Shown here one piece after another: positions 38,252 to 46,711 of a stretch of DNA of 64,000 nucleotides. This DNA comes from Legionella sp. PATHC032 (GTDB taxonomy: Bacteria; Pseudomonadota; Gammaproteobacteria; Legionellales; Legionellaceae). Positions within the stretch are counted from its first letter, which is position 1. Every line of letters starts with the position of its first letter. A program made the position numbers and the translations under genes. The notes below the pieces were generated by a model that worked only from the letters and a program-made list of their open reading frames with translations, made no database searches and had not been told where the DNA came from. The stretch lies in the NCBI RefSeq assembly GCF_026191185.1, contig NZ_JAPHOV010000001.1:1483001-1547000 (forward strand), read 5' to 3'.

Positions 38252-40873
38252 ATGAAAGAGCAACAAAAGGCAATTTTTATTGAGAATATCAAATCAATAT
38301 GCGTTATTGACGAGCAAATGGCTAAAGAATTGGCTGATTCATTACTTGAAATTCACCAGTTAAATACTGGTATTAATGAACAAACACTGGTTAGTAAGGT
38401 GTTTTTAACTAAATTTGCTCTCTACCTTAAAATTGGGAAAGAAATTGCTTTAGATTGGGTTCGAAAAAATAAGGACCTGGATACTCCGTTTCCTTCTAAT
38501 GCTGTCGAAAGTCAGCCTGTTCAGGATGCGAAAAAGCCCGTTGAGAACAATGTTCAAGTATATGGGCCTATGACAATTGGTAAATCTCCTGTTAAAACGA
38601 CTTTAAATCAATTGACTGGCACGTTATTGAGCGAGCTGGTTGAGGTCGGAAAAAAAGAGAAAGCTCAAAAATTACGAGCTTACATATTCGACCAATTGGC
38701 AAGGCGATTAGAAGCAGAACTTAGTCAAGAGCAGATTAACGACTTATATAACAGGATCAGGGGTAATGGTGACTATGCCAAGAGCGTATCATTTTCTGAA
38801 GAACAACTTAAAATTTTAAATGAAAAAGTTATTCCAGAATTAAAGAGAGAGCTCAGTGACCTCCGTAACGGGAGTGTTAATATCCTGGGGTTGGACGTTA
38901 GCCTTGAAGATAAATACGCATTTGATACATCGGATATATTTTCTGTCTGGTTTAGCAATAATCCGGCAGTTTGCATGCCAAAACATGTTAAGGCAGAAGT
39001 AGAAAAAACTGCAAAACTTAATCAGCCAGGCAAAACCCGAATTGTTTTTAGCTCATTATGCTTAAATGAGACAGCCAGACTTGAATTTCAACAATGGGCA
39101 AAGGAAAATAACATTGAATTAGTTGATATTGATTCAATAGATTTAGAATCAGTCAGTGAAACTGATGCTCAATTGCTAAATCTGGCCAAATATGAACTTG
39201 CAGCAATGAGAAAGGGTAAGGGAGGAAATCCTGCGGCAGCATCCGATCTGGTGCGTTGGGTTGATGTAATCATTGGAGAAAGTAGCACTTATATTGATAT
39301 TGATTTGCCAATGAATGATAAAAAAATTGCGGTTGAGGTCCATTCTGGCTTCCCGGTTCTACTTAATATGGGATCGGCGCTCACAAAGGATGGTTCACAA
39401 CCGCCTTTGGAAAACCCTGCTTTCAATACTGATATGATTGCTTATAGCAAAGATAAAGAGGCACGTCGTCAAATAATCGAGGGGGTTGCCAAAAAGATCA
39501 TTGCGCGTTATGAAAACTGCGCGAAATATATTGATGAAAGCAAAAACGAAGAGTTAGTAAGTTTAAAAAATTCGCCAGGCTATCAATTACTTGTTGAAAA
39601 AACAAATGGCAAATTTGATTTATGTACTTTAAGGGCGGCGGTTTCAGGGGCTCACCAGGATGCTTTGTCGTTTGCAACTTTTTTTGGTGCCGAATATTTC
39701 GCTAAAATTTTTGCTACACAAGAACTTGTACCTGTAATTAAAGAAGCAATTCAGCATCAAAATCAAGACGTGCTTACATCTATTATTGAAAATCATATAG
39801 AAAAACAAAAGATCAATGATTATCCTAAGACTCGCGATGGTATCCAAAAACTGTTGAAATCATTTCAAGGGATTGTATATAAACCATTGGTTATGGAGTT
39901 CTCAGGCCCAAGTGCCGTGTCATCGTCTTGGGTGGAAGCTCTATCCGGCAGATCCATACCTAGGAATTTTGAATATTTAGCTGAACCTATGTCTCAACCA
40001 TTAAGAGTTTTACAGCATCACGCTTGTATATCTGGAAAAGCTAATTTTTCTTCTGATAATATTCCTAAATGGTGTGAACTTCAGTCTGACGTAGAAAAAC
40101 GACAACAACAAAGAGAGGATGGACTTTCTTGGCTTCCTGATGCTCAAGAGAAGCTTAAGAAGGAAGGACAACAAATCAAGCTTGAGGAAGAGCAACGAAT
40201 CAAGCTTGAGGAAGAGCAACGAATCAAGCTTGAGGAAGAGCAACGAATCAAGCTTGAGGAAGAACAACGAATCAAGCTTGAGGAAGAACAACGAATCAAG
40301 CTTGAGGAAGAACAACGAATCAAGCTTGAGGAAGAACAACGAATCAAGCTTGAGGAAGAACAACGAATCAAGCTTGAGGAAGAACAACGAATCAAGCTTG
40401 AGGAAGAACAACGAATCAAGCTTGAGGAAGAACATAAAAGCAAAAAATACTTTGCTGAGTCCGATGCTATTGATCTCATTTTGAATAATTTTGAAAATGA
40501 AATTAACTCTATTGGTGATTATCATGCTCCTGCGAAGCAAAGAGCTATAGAATTGTTAGATACTTTGAGAAAATATAAAGAGGAAGCATTTAATGAACCA
40601 AGCAGAGAAAAATTAATCACTTTTGCGCAAAATGCAAAAAGAGCGATTCAAGACGCTACACCAATACTGCAAAAAGATTTAGGTTGGGGAGATTATTTAA
40701 CCAATTTAGCGAAACAATTGGTTAATGCAGTGACCTTTGCTGTAGCTTATACTGTAACTTTTGGGACTACCAAACATCAAGGCTTTTTTGCTTTGAAATC
40801 TTCTATGGCGGTTAGTCAATCCCAAAATCTTGAAGAGTCGATCAATAGTGAATTGGGTCAAAAAAACTGTTAG
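38252..40873 (+). CDS. lgt3: Dot/Icm effector glucosyltransferase Lgt3 (LegC5)
   Basis: Lgt-family toxins glucosylate host elongation factor eEF1A at Ser53 and stop protein synthesis. In the 873 residues I see the family motif A-A-S-D-L-V-R-W followed by Y-I-D-I-D-L-P, whose D349-x-D351 binds metal and UDP-glucose. From ~643 there is an 11-unit K-L-E-E-E-Q-R-I coiled-coil repeat, which explains the LegC name. The last ~135 residues form a separate module with L-Q-K-D-L-G-W, a hydrophobic helix and G-F-F-A-L-K-S-S, closely similar to the end of the protein at 46954-47997. The ribosome site AGGTGG precedes the ATG. Confidence 0.92.
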   Translation: MKEQQKAIFIENIKSICVIDEQMAKELADSLLEIHQLNTGINEQTLVSKVFLTKFALYLKIGKEIALDWVRKNKDLDTPFPSNAVESQPVQDAKKPVENNVQVYGPMTIGKSPVKTTLNQLTGTLLSELVEVGKKEKAQKLRAYIFDQLARRLEAELSQEQINDLYNRIRGNGDYAKSVSFSEEQLKILNEKVIPELKRELSDLRNGSVNILGLDVSLEDKYAFDTSDIFSVWFSNNPAVCMPKHVKAEVEKTAKLNQPGKTRIVFSSLCLNETARLEFQQWAKENNIELVDIDSIDLESVSETDAQLLNLAKYELAAMRKGKGGNPAAASDLVRWVDVIIGESSTYIDIDLPMNDKKIAVEVHSGFPVLLNMGSALTKDGSQPPLENPAFNTDMIAYSKDKEARRQIIEGVAKKIIARYENCAKYIDESKNEELVSLKNSPGYQLLVEKTNGKFDLCTLRAAVSGAHQDALSFATFFGAEYFAKIFATQELVPVIKEAIQHQNQDVLTSIIENHIEKQKINDYPKTRDGIQKLLKSFQGIVYKPLVMEFSGPSAVSSSWVEALSGRSIPRNFEYLAEPMSQPLRVLQHHACISGKANFSSDNIPKWCELQSDVEKRQQQREDGLSWLPDAQEKLKKEGQQIKLEEEQRIKLEEEQRIKLEEEQRIKLEEEQRIKLEEEQRIKLEEEQRIKLEEEQRIKLEEEQRIKLEEEQRIKLEEEQRIKLEEEHKSKKYFAESDAIDLILNNFENEINSIGDYHAPAKQRAIELLDTLRKYKEEAFNEPSREKLITFAQNAKRAIQDATPILQKDLGWGDYLTNLAKQLVNAVTFAVAYTVTFGTTKHQGFFALKSSMAVSQSQNLEESINSELGQKNC
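40178..40438 (+). repeat. 24-bp tandem repeat, 11 units, inside lgt3
   Basis: Units of 24 bases (AAGCTTGAGGAAGARCAACG plus AATC) start at 40178 and recur every 24 bases to 40418; the last unit is partial (its code continues E-H-K). Units 1-3 have GAG and later units GAA at the fifth codon. A degenerate unit precedes the array at ~40150-40177. Each unit encodes K-L-E-E-E-Q-R-I and keeps the frame, so copy number can vary without disrupting the gene. The repeat leaves other frames open, producing spurious ORFs on both strands. Confidence 0.97.
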
Positions 40874-41082
40874 GGAATAGACTGGACATAGAATGCTAAT
40901 GGGTAAGAAATTATTTTTCCTGCCCAAGCATTCTTTTTGGATCTAATGTATTTCGATTCAGTAATTTTGGTTTAGAAATGAAAGATTGCAATTTATTTCA
41001 TTTTACCGATAATGTGCAAAATAGATTGTGTAAGATCAAGATAAGTACACATTGTATATCGTAACGATGTTAGGAGAGTTAG

Positions 41083-42108
41083 ATGCGTAGAAATAAAGCA
41101 ATGCAAATACCTAAAAAAAGAACACAAATTTCAACTATTTCAGAATCAAGTAAAGAAGATTTGGATGTTGTACCCGAGCATTCTGAGGAACTGGATGTAT
41201 CTCCCAGCAAAGAACACAAGAAATCTAACAGTAAAAAACTGGAGAGTACTGCCCGTAAAGAACAAATTAGGAAATTAGAAGGAGAGCTTCACAGTCACAT
41301 TCAAGATGCTATGGATTTAGAAGAGGAATCTTTTGCAGAATTTAGTATTAACACTGAAAGACCAAGCAATTATTTATTTCGCTTTGTCAGTGAAAAAGAA
41401 TATTTGGCAATTCTTGAAAATTTAAATCAAGGAAAGAGAATATTTGGTAACAAAACAAAAGTATGTGAAGAGGAAGACGATAAGATATCGACTAAAGCAA
41501 AAGGGGAAACTTTTTTTGCTTTTGATCTTAAATATGCTCAAAAATATTTCAATAAAGGTACACGACGTGCTGGAGTGATGCTTGCTATAGAGTTGCAGGA
41601 AGATGCTGATACCAAGTTGTTATCTAATAGCGAAATTATTAGAAGAATCGGAGATGATCCTGGAATGGCCGGGGGCCGATGGGCGAAGTGTAAGAAAGTA
41701 AAACCTGGCGAAAGAGGGGTAGTGGTAGTTAAGTGCGAAGGTGTTGGCTCATGCAAATATCCATATACCTTAGGTTTTAGAGAAGGGGAAGAAGGTGTCA
41801 GTCCTTTCGACGTACTATTTGAGTTAACGCGTTCTGTAAAGGTACTGGGCAAGAATGGCTCTTGCAAAACTATTTATCATTATTCGGCTGCGCCAAAGGA
41901 AACAGAGCTTACAAGCATTGTGAAAGATGCTGAAAGTGGCATAGACGAGATTCTTAGTGATGAATTTTTATCAGTTGTTTCAAGTTCTCCTTCATCACGC
42001 TTTGGTTTCTTTACAAAAAATGAGTCTGAAGGCATTTCAGGATTGGTTCATCTGACACCTGAAGATAAAATCCTACCCTCTCAAGATAATACACCCTCAC
42101 ATCATTAA
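41083..42108 (+). CDS. ravX: Dot/Icm effector RavX
   Basis: 341 residues. The first ~85 are charged and low-complexity (S, K, E). A folded region follows with Y-L-F-R-F-V-S-E-K-E-Y (~99-109), then F-F-A-F-D-L-K-Y-A-Q-K-Y-F (~145-157), an alternating-strand region and a Ser/Pro-rich tail. The two motifs resemble ADP-ribosyltransferase-fold toxins, but I see no decisive catalytic set. The identity as RavX comes from its position directly after lgt3; RavX is reported among effectors that block host translation. The ribosome site TTAGGAGAG is strong. Confidence 0.75.
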   Translation: MRRNKAMQIPKKRTQISTISESSKEDLDVVPEHSEELDVSPSKEHKKSNSKKLESTARKEQIRKLEGELHSHIQDAMDLEEESFAEFSINTERPSNYLFRFVSEKEYLAILENLNQGKRIFGNKTKVCEEEDDKISTKAKGETFFAFDLKYAQKYFNKGTRRAGVMLAIELQEDADTKLLSNSEIIRRIGDDPGMAGGRWAKCKKVKPGERGVVVVKCEGVGSCKYPYTLGFREGEEGVSPFDVLFELTRSVKVLGKNGSCKTIYHYSAAPKETELTSIVKDAESGIDEILSDEFLSVVSSSPSSRFGFFTKNESEGISGLVHLTPEDKILPSQDNTPSHH

Positions 42109-42133
42109 TTAGGTTAAATTTTTAAGACTTTGG

Positions 42134-42166
42134 ACGGGTAATTAAATACTATTTATTTACCCGTTT
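42134..42166 (+). terminator. Probable terminator after ravX
   Basis: ACGGGTAA (42134-42141) pairs with TTACCCGT (42157-42164) around a 15-base A/T loop, followed by only a short T run (TTTCT). It lies 25 bases after the ravX stop. Confidence 0.45.
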
Positions 42167-42371
42167 CTGTGTATATCCTTAATGGCAATGGATAGGCACA
42201 TACAACTAATTTATCAATTTTGCTTCCATTGCTGAATACAACTTACTTATTCGTTGGTTTAAGCCAATTAATATGACTGCATTGTACTATAATCTTAATA
42301 ACCACTATGATTCTCATTTTATTTATTCACTTGAGAAAAGTGACATTCGTGATAACAATCCTGAGAAAATT

Positions 42372-43598
42372 ATGAAGAAACCTTTGGATACTACTGAGCA
42401 GAATCGCATTGCGGCATTATACGAATTAAAAATTCTGGATACACCAGCAGATGAAAGATTTGATCGAATTATCCGACTCACTTCGGGTTACTTATCGGTT
42501 CCTATTGCTTTTATCTCTTTTATTGATTCTAATCACCAATGGTTTAAATCCAGCTGTGGTATAGGTCTTGACAAAATATCCCGGAATGATTCATTTTGCC
42601 ACTACACTATTCAACAAAATAAACCAATGATTATTCCAGACGCATTGTTGGATGAGCGATTTTGTAATAATCCCTATGTGACTAATTCACCAAATATTCG
42701 TTTTTACGCAGGATTTCCCTTATCTACAGTTGATGGTTTTAATGTGGGAACACTATGTGCAATAGATAAAAAACCACGTAATTTAGATGAGACTGAAATT
42801 CAAATTTTAAAAGATTTGGCAACTTTGGCAGAAGATCAACTCAACCTGCTGGATATTTCGCTTCTTGAGAAGGCTGTACGAGAAAAAAATATCTCTCTGA
42901 CAAAAGCAAAGAAAGAGCTTGAAATGCGTAATAATTTTATTCGCAAAGTATTTGGTAGTTTTATGTCTGATGAGATTGTTGCAGCGCTTCTTGAGTCCAA
43001 GTCAGAGTTAAAATTAGGCGGAGAGGAGCGCAAAATTACAATTCTGTTTAGTGACTTAAGAAATTTTACGACTCTGTCGGAGCATTTCCCTGCGGATAAA
43101 ATTGTTGCTGCACTTAACAATCATTACGGAAAAATGGTTGATGTTATTGAAAAATACAATGGTACTGTCGATTCTTTTATTGGTGACGCTATTATGGTGG
43201 TATTTGGAGCACCACATTCTGGAGGAGATGATGCATACAGAGCGATAGCTTGTGCATTAGAGATGCAAGCGACCATGCAAGAGGTGAACACAATGAATCG
43301 CAATTGCAGTTTACCCGAATTAGCAATGGGCATAGGAATTAATACAGGTTATGCTATTGTAGGCAATATTGGTTCTCAGAAGCGTATGCAATATAGTGCA
43401 ATTGGCTCCCCTGTTAATCTGGCATCACGCATTCAGGATCTGACTTTGGGAGGGCAGATTTTAATTTCTGAGGCAACTTACCAGGAAGTTAATCATTCGC
43501 TTGAATTAAATGGGCATCTGAGGGTAAAAGTTAAGGGAATTGCTTCTCCTATCACTATTTATGATGTAATCGGTCTGGATAAAAAATCAGATTTATAA
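42372..43598 (+). CDS. GAF-domain class III nucleotide cyclase
   Basis: ~408 residues from ATG 42372 (M-K-K-P-L-D, the usual start of this family; an ATG at 42273 is open but adds a non-conserved extension). A GAF domain (~20-165) contains S-F-C-H-Y-T-I and G-F-P-L-S. A short coiled segment and the cyclase domain follow: I-L-F-S-D-L-R-N-F-T with the first metal Asp, F-I-G-D-A-I-M-V-V-F-G with the second, and V-N-L-A-S-R with the transition-state Asn and Arg. The usual adenine-specifying Lys (D-K-F-I-G-D) is Ser here, and the Asp (I-G-D-x-V-N) is also Ser, so substrate choice is unclear. Confidence 0.85.
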   Translation: MKKPLDTTEQNRIAALYELKILDTPADERFDRIIRLTSGYLSVPIAFISFIDSNHQWFKSSCGIGLDKISRNDSFCHYTIQQNKPMIIPDALLDERFCNNPYVTNSPNIRFYAGFPLSTVDGFNVGTLCAIDKKPRNLDETEIQILKDLATLAEDQLNLLDISLLEKAVREKNISLTKAKKELEMRNNFIRKVFGSFMSDEIVAALLESKSELKLGGEERKITILFSDLRNFTTLSEHFPADKIVAALNNHYGKMVDVIEKYNGTVDSFIGDAIMVVFGAPHSGGDDAYRAIACALEMQATMQEVNTMNRNCSLPELAMGIGINTGYAIVGNIGSQKRMQYSAIGSPVNLASRIQDLTLGGQILISEATYQEVNHSLELNGHLRVKVKGIASPITIYDVIGLDKKSDL

Positions 43599-43713
43599 AA
43601 AATAGTGCCATTGCATTAAAAGAATCGATAATAAAACCATGAGGACAAGCAATCGCTTACATTCATGATCTCAATGATATGGTGATTGAAATATGAAGTC
43701 CCATAGGATAGAT

Positions 43714-44010
43714 ATGACTAAAAATAAATTTAAAGTAATTAATCCGCTTTTAAGTCTTATGAATGTAGGAGAGGCAACCTATAAAGACTTGCAATTGCTT
43801 GAGGTTAATTCAATTCAACAACTTGCTAATGCATGTGCTGATGAACTGTACTTGCGTTTGCAACAAATTACTGGCCAATCTCATGATCCATGTGTTTGGG
43901 ATGTCTTTGCTGCTGCTATAAACGAAGCATGTACAGGACAAAAACAACCTTGGTGGGAATGGACAAAAGTACGAAAAAAAAGGCAAATGGAAGGAGCATT
44001 TTGTATTTAA
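43714..44010 (+). CDS. Cdd1-family helix-hairpin-helix protein
   Basis: ~98 residues. The core L-M-N-V-G-E-A-T-Y-K-D-L, then L-A-N-A-C-A, D-P-C-V-W-D-V-F, and the end P-W-W-E-W-T-K match the 'pathogenicity locus' Cdd1 family, whose N-terminus resembles DNA-binding helix-hairpin-helix units. No biochemical role is established. ATG 43714 has AGGAT just upstream; an earlier ATG at 43693 would add seven residues. It stands alone between the cyclase and a small secreted-protein gene. Confidence 0.8.
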   Translation: MTKNKFKVINPLLSLMNVGEATYKDLQLLEVNSIQQLANACADELYLRLQQITGQSHDPCVWDVFAAAINEACTGQKQPWWEWTKVRKKRQMEGAFCI

Positions 44011-44072
44011 AGTATTCAACATCACCATCATAATATATAATAAACATTTTATTCTTTACCCATAATTCTAAT

Positions 44073-44537
44073 ATGAATATCTTTATTAAATTAATTGCCA
44101 TGCTAGTTGGGGTATTTTTTTTACCATCAGTTGTCATGGCTTCAGGCACCGCAACAACTGATATTGGTGCAAGTAAGTATATTTCATCGCTAGTATTTCA
44201 AGTTATTCAAAATCAGATGGTCTTGGACAGCTCAACAGTAGAATCGGCAACAATAGTATTACCTGAAATTTCAACTGACAGTTATGGTGTCCATATTAAA
44301 TTAAAAACTATTGCAGCCACCACATTTGGACAAATGACTGAAAACGGTATAGGAAAACAAGGAAGCTTCATCTTAAATGGTATAGTGATATCAAATCCAA
44401 TAATTCGAAGCAGGATAGGGGATGAGTTCATTGTAACAGGGTTTACCAAGAAACAGGCGAACCAATTTATTGAAAGCATGACGTCAAAAATAATTAAAAT
44501 TAATCCGGCGAAGTCATGCTTATCTAATTCACATTAG
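44073..44537 (+). CDS. Secreted protein resembling the SecD periplasmic P1 base
   Basis: 154 residues with a clear signal peptide (cleavage near V-M-A-S). The mature part follows the pattern of the beta-rich P1 region of SecD: Y-G-V-H-I-K-L, F-G-Q-M-T-E-N-G-I-G-K, F-I-L-N-G-I-V-I-S-N-P-I-I and then I-V-T-G-F-T-K-K-Q-A-N-Q-F. It lacks all SecD membrane helices, so it is a stand-alone periplasmic domain rather than a translocase part. Its 3' end overlaps aph(9), which converges on it, by 9 bases. Confidence 0.65.
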   Translation: MNIFIKLIAMLVGVFFLPSVVMASGTATTDIGASKYISSLVFQVIQNQMVLDSSTVESATIVLPEISTDSYGVHIKLKTIAATTFGQMTENGIGKQGSFILNGIVISNPIIRSRIGDEFIVTGFTKKQANQFIESMTSKIIKINPAKSCLSNSH

Positions 44538-45527
44538 ATCTGAAGAGAAAGCTATTTCAACAACATCATTTGGATCAAACATCGATTTAAAATGTTTAAA
44601 ACTTTCAAGTCTGGACTCTTCGTTTTGATCACGTGAAAGTAAGTCTTGTCCATATACGGCTATGTCTTCGACAATTCGTTCATGTCTGTAATAAGACAAA
44701 ATTATTTTATCAACGTTTGTTTTACCATAACCTTCATAAAAATAATCGATTTCATGGGGTTTATTCCATACATTGCCAATGCCACCGCCAATGAACATCA
44801 AATCACGCTCTTTTGGCGCTAACATGGGCTCATCCCAATCAATAATGTAAATAGATTCCTCATTAACGACCAACATATTACCCGCATGTATATCAGAATG
44901 ACACAGTACATATTTATCTAAATCAGGTTGAATTTTTTTAGATAGTTCTTCTGAAGAATCGACTAATCGATGAATTGAATCGATATTTTGATTAAAAAAA
45001 GATTTGAAGTCAGTAGTAATTTGATCATACGAATCATCAAATCCAATTTTGCTATAAAAGGATCTTACCATTTCACGCCATTTAGGCGAGTACGTTTCTT
45101 TTCTTAATCGTTTTTGAATAGCGGAGGGAAGAGAGGTTTCATGAATTTGCCTTAATACTTTTCCAAGCTGTTTCCACTGTTTTTCTGTTAAATTTTGGGT
45201 GAAACCATTGGGCGCATCAATAAATGGATACACTATTATTTTAAAATGATCTATTTGCTGAAATAATTTCGCATCACGCGTGTAGATAGGAAAAATAATT
45301 TCTTTTATTCCAGAATCATGCAAGAGGCGAATGATTGATAAATTAATTTCATCATGATGGCCGTATTTCAGCTTTACGAAATAAGAATTGGATTCTGAGT
45401 CCGCTTTATATCCAAAGGCATTCATATCAGCACCACCGGCCATCAGTTGTACTGAATGAATATCAATTCCATAATAGACTTTCAAAAGCTCAATGAGTTG
45501 TTGATCTGGAATATTATTTCTTAGCAT
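44529..45527 (-). CDS. aph(9)-Ia: Spectinomycin 9-phosphotransferase APH(9)-Ia type
   Basis: Phosphorylates spectinomycin at the 9-hydroxyl. ~332 residues from ATG 45527 (TTG 45536 is an upstream alternative). The kinase-like features are G-G-A-D-M-N-A-F, Y-F-V-K-L-K (ATP lysine), C-H-S-D-I-H-A-G-N-M-L (catalytic loop) and I-I-D-W-D-E-P (metal). Long stretches agree with my memory of the L. pneumophila enzyme, including N-G-F-T-Q-N-L-T and F-I-G-G-G-I-G-N-V-W. No integron or insertion sequence adjoins it, which fits an intrinsic rather than recently acquired gene. Confidence 0.92.
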   Translation of the reverse strand: MLRNNIPDQQLIELLKVYYGIDIHSVQLMAGGADMNAFGYKADSESNSYFVKLKYGHHDEINLSIIRLLHDSGIKEIIFPIYTRDAKLFQQIDHFKIIVYPFIDAPNGFTQNLTEKQWKQLGKVLRQIHETSLPSAIQKRLRKETYSPKWREMVRSFYSKIGFDDSYDQITTDFKSFFNQNIDSIHRLVDSSEELSKKIQPDLDKYVLCHSDIHAGNMLVVNEESIYIIDWDEPMLAPKERDLMFIGGGIGNVWNKPHEIDYFYEGYGKTNVDKIILSYYRHERIVEDIAVYGQDLLSRDQNEESRLESFKHFKSMFDPNDVVEIAFSSDLM

Positions 45528-45639
45528 AAGAGTCAATTATTGTTTGGAAATTAGTATAATGGTAAAGCAAACAATATAATTGGAATACTATTATTACTTG
45601 GATTCAAGGCATAAAAAGTGTTTGCAACTGGAGTTTAAC

Positions 45640-46248
45640 ATGGTGGAAAAGAATAAAGATAAAGTTTATCAAGTATATGACGAGATCCTTGACTGGTTTG
45701 ATGATAACCGCACTAAAGATTTGACTATGGAGAAATTTTATTTAAATTTCATTCAAACATGTCTCAAACCTAAAAGCAAAATATTAGATGTAGGTTGTGG
45801 CACTGGAGAGCCTATAGCTCAATTTTTAATCAATGAAGGTTATGATGTAACCGGAATAGATGCCAGTAGAAAAATGATTAGTTTGTGTAAACAACGATTT
45901 CCAAAAAACAAATGGATTTTAGCAGATATGCGTACTTTAGATTTGAATGAAAAATTCCATGCAGTTATTGCCTGGCATAGCTTTTTTCATTTACCTCATG
46001 ATGATCAAAGGATGACTTTAAAGTTACTAGCCTCCTATGTTGATCAAAATGGTTTATTAATCTTTACATCAGGACCTGAATACAATGAAGTTTGGAGTAA
46101 TAATGGAGGATATGATTTATACCATGCATCTCTTTCTACCGAAGAATATGAACAGATACTTATAGATAATAATTTTAAGGTACTGGCGCATAAAATTAGA
46201 GATCCAGATTGTGGCGATGCGACAGTTTGGGTTGCCCAAAAAAGCTAG
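45640..46248 (+). CDS. Class I SAM-dependent methyltransferase
   Basis: ~202 residues from ATG 45640, supported by GGAG just upstream; an earlier ATG at 45580 adds 20 non-conserved residues. SAM motif I is I-L-D-V-G-C-G-T-G-E-P, followed by V-T-G-I-D-A-S and F-H-A-V-I-A-W-H-S-F-F-H-L. The domain resembles small-molecule methyltransferases of the UbiE/Tellurite type; the substrate is unknown. It is divergent from aph(9) across ~110 bases. A link to aminoglycoside chemistry is possible but unsupported. Confidence 0.82.
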   Translation: MVEKNKDKVYQVYDEILDWFDDNRTKDLTMEKFYLNFIQTCLKPKSKILDVGCGTGEPIAQFLINEGYDVTGIDASRKMISLCKQRFPKNKWILADMRTLDLNEKFHAVIAWHSFFHLPHDDQRMTLKLLASYVDQNGLLIFTSGPEYNEVWSNNGGYDLYHASLSTEEYEQILIDNNFKVLAHKIRDPDCGDATVWVAQKS

Positions 46249-46363
46249 TCGCCCATATATATACTATATTCATATAGCTTTATCGATAAAATCCTTCACT
46301 CAATTAAAATACCTCAATGAAGAATGCGAATATACGCTTAATCTCTAACATTGAATACTATAA

Positions 46364-46405
46364 TCACATTAAGTCTGATTATCAAAATAATCAGACTTAA
46401 TGTGA
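46364..46405. repeat. Perfect 18-bp inverted repeat, 6-base loop
   Basis: The arm 46364-46381 (TCACATTAAGTCTGATTA) is exactly complementary to 46388-46405, with TCAAAA between. No T tract follows on either strand close by, so it is not a standard intrinsic terminator. It lies ~115 bases past the methyltransferase stop. Confidence 0.95.
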
Positions 46406-46504
46406 GTGTGTAGGGTGATCACCGTTAGATAATACGGCAGTATTGGTAAGCAGTTAATGAACCCTACTCGTTCTGGGCATAATATCGATTGCTTTACATT
46501 TAAT

Positions 46505-46711
46505 TTACTCTCTAACCGATTGTGCTGATAAACAAAACTTCGCTAGCTGATACCTTCTTTCTGTTGCGTGAACTCGGTTGCTTTCCAAGCGTTTGAAAGT
46601 TCTTTCCAGAAGCCTGGTTTGTGTGCGTATGATTATGCCGTCAATTAAATACTCCTGCGTTATCCAATCCAAGTATCTGAAATTAGCTTTTGTTTTTAAA
46701 GATATGGTTAA
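46505..46711 (-). pseudogene. Possible transposase C-terminal remnant
   Basis: A 68-codon open stretch without an ATG. Its end reads R-L-L-E-R-T-F-K-R-L-E-S-N-R-V-H-A-T, then R-R-Y-Q-L-A-K-F. This is reminiscent of the IS4/IS5-type C-terminal pattern E-R-x-F-x-R-L-K-x-x-R-R-I-A-T-R-Y-x-K-L-A. No terminal inverted repeats or target duplications are evident. A chance open frame of this length cannot be excluded. Confidence 0.3.

Noticed and set aside
40178..40438. Regular short repeats that could suggest a CRISPR array
   Set aside because: Units are directly adjacent without spacers and encode an in-frame coiled coil.
40010..40540. Long open frames on both strands across the lgt3 repeat (Leu/Phe/Ser-rich or Ser/Leu/Arg-rich products)
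   Set aside because: The 24-bp unit is a multiple of three and free of stops in several frames, so every frame looks open. Only the lgt3 frame continues into conserved sequence.
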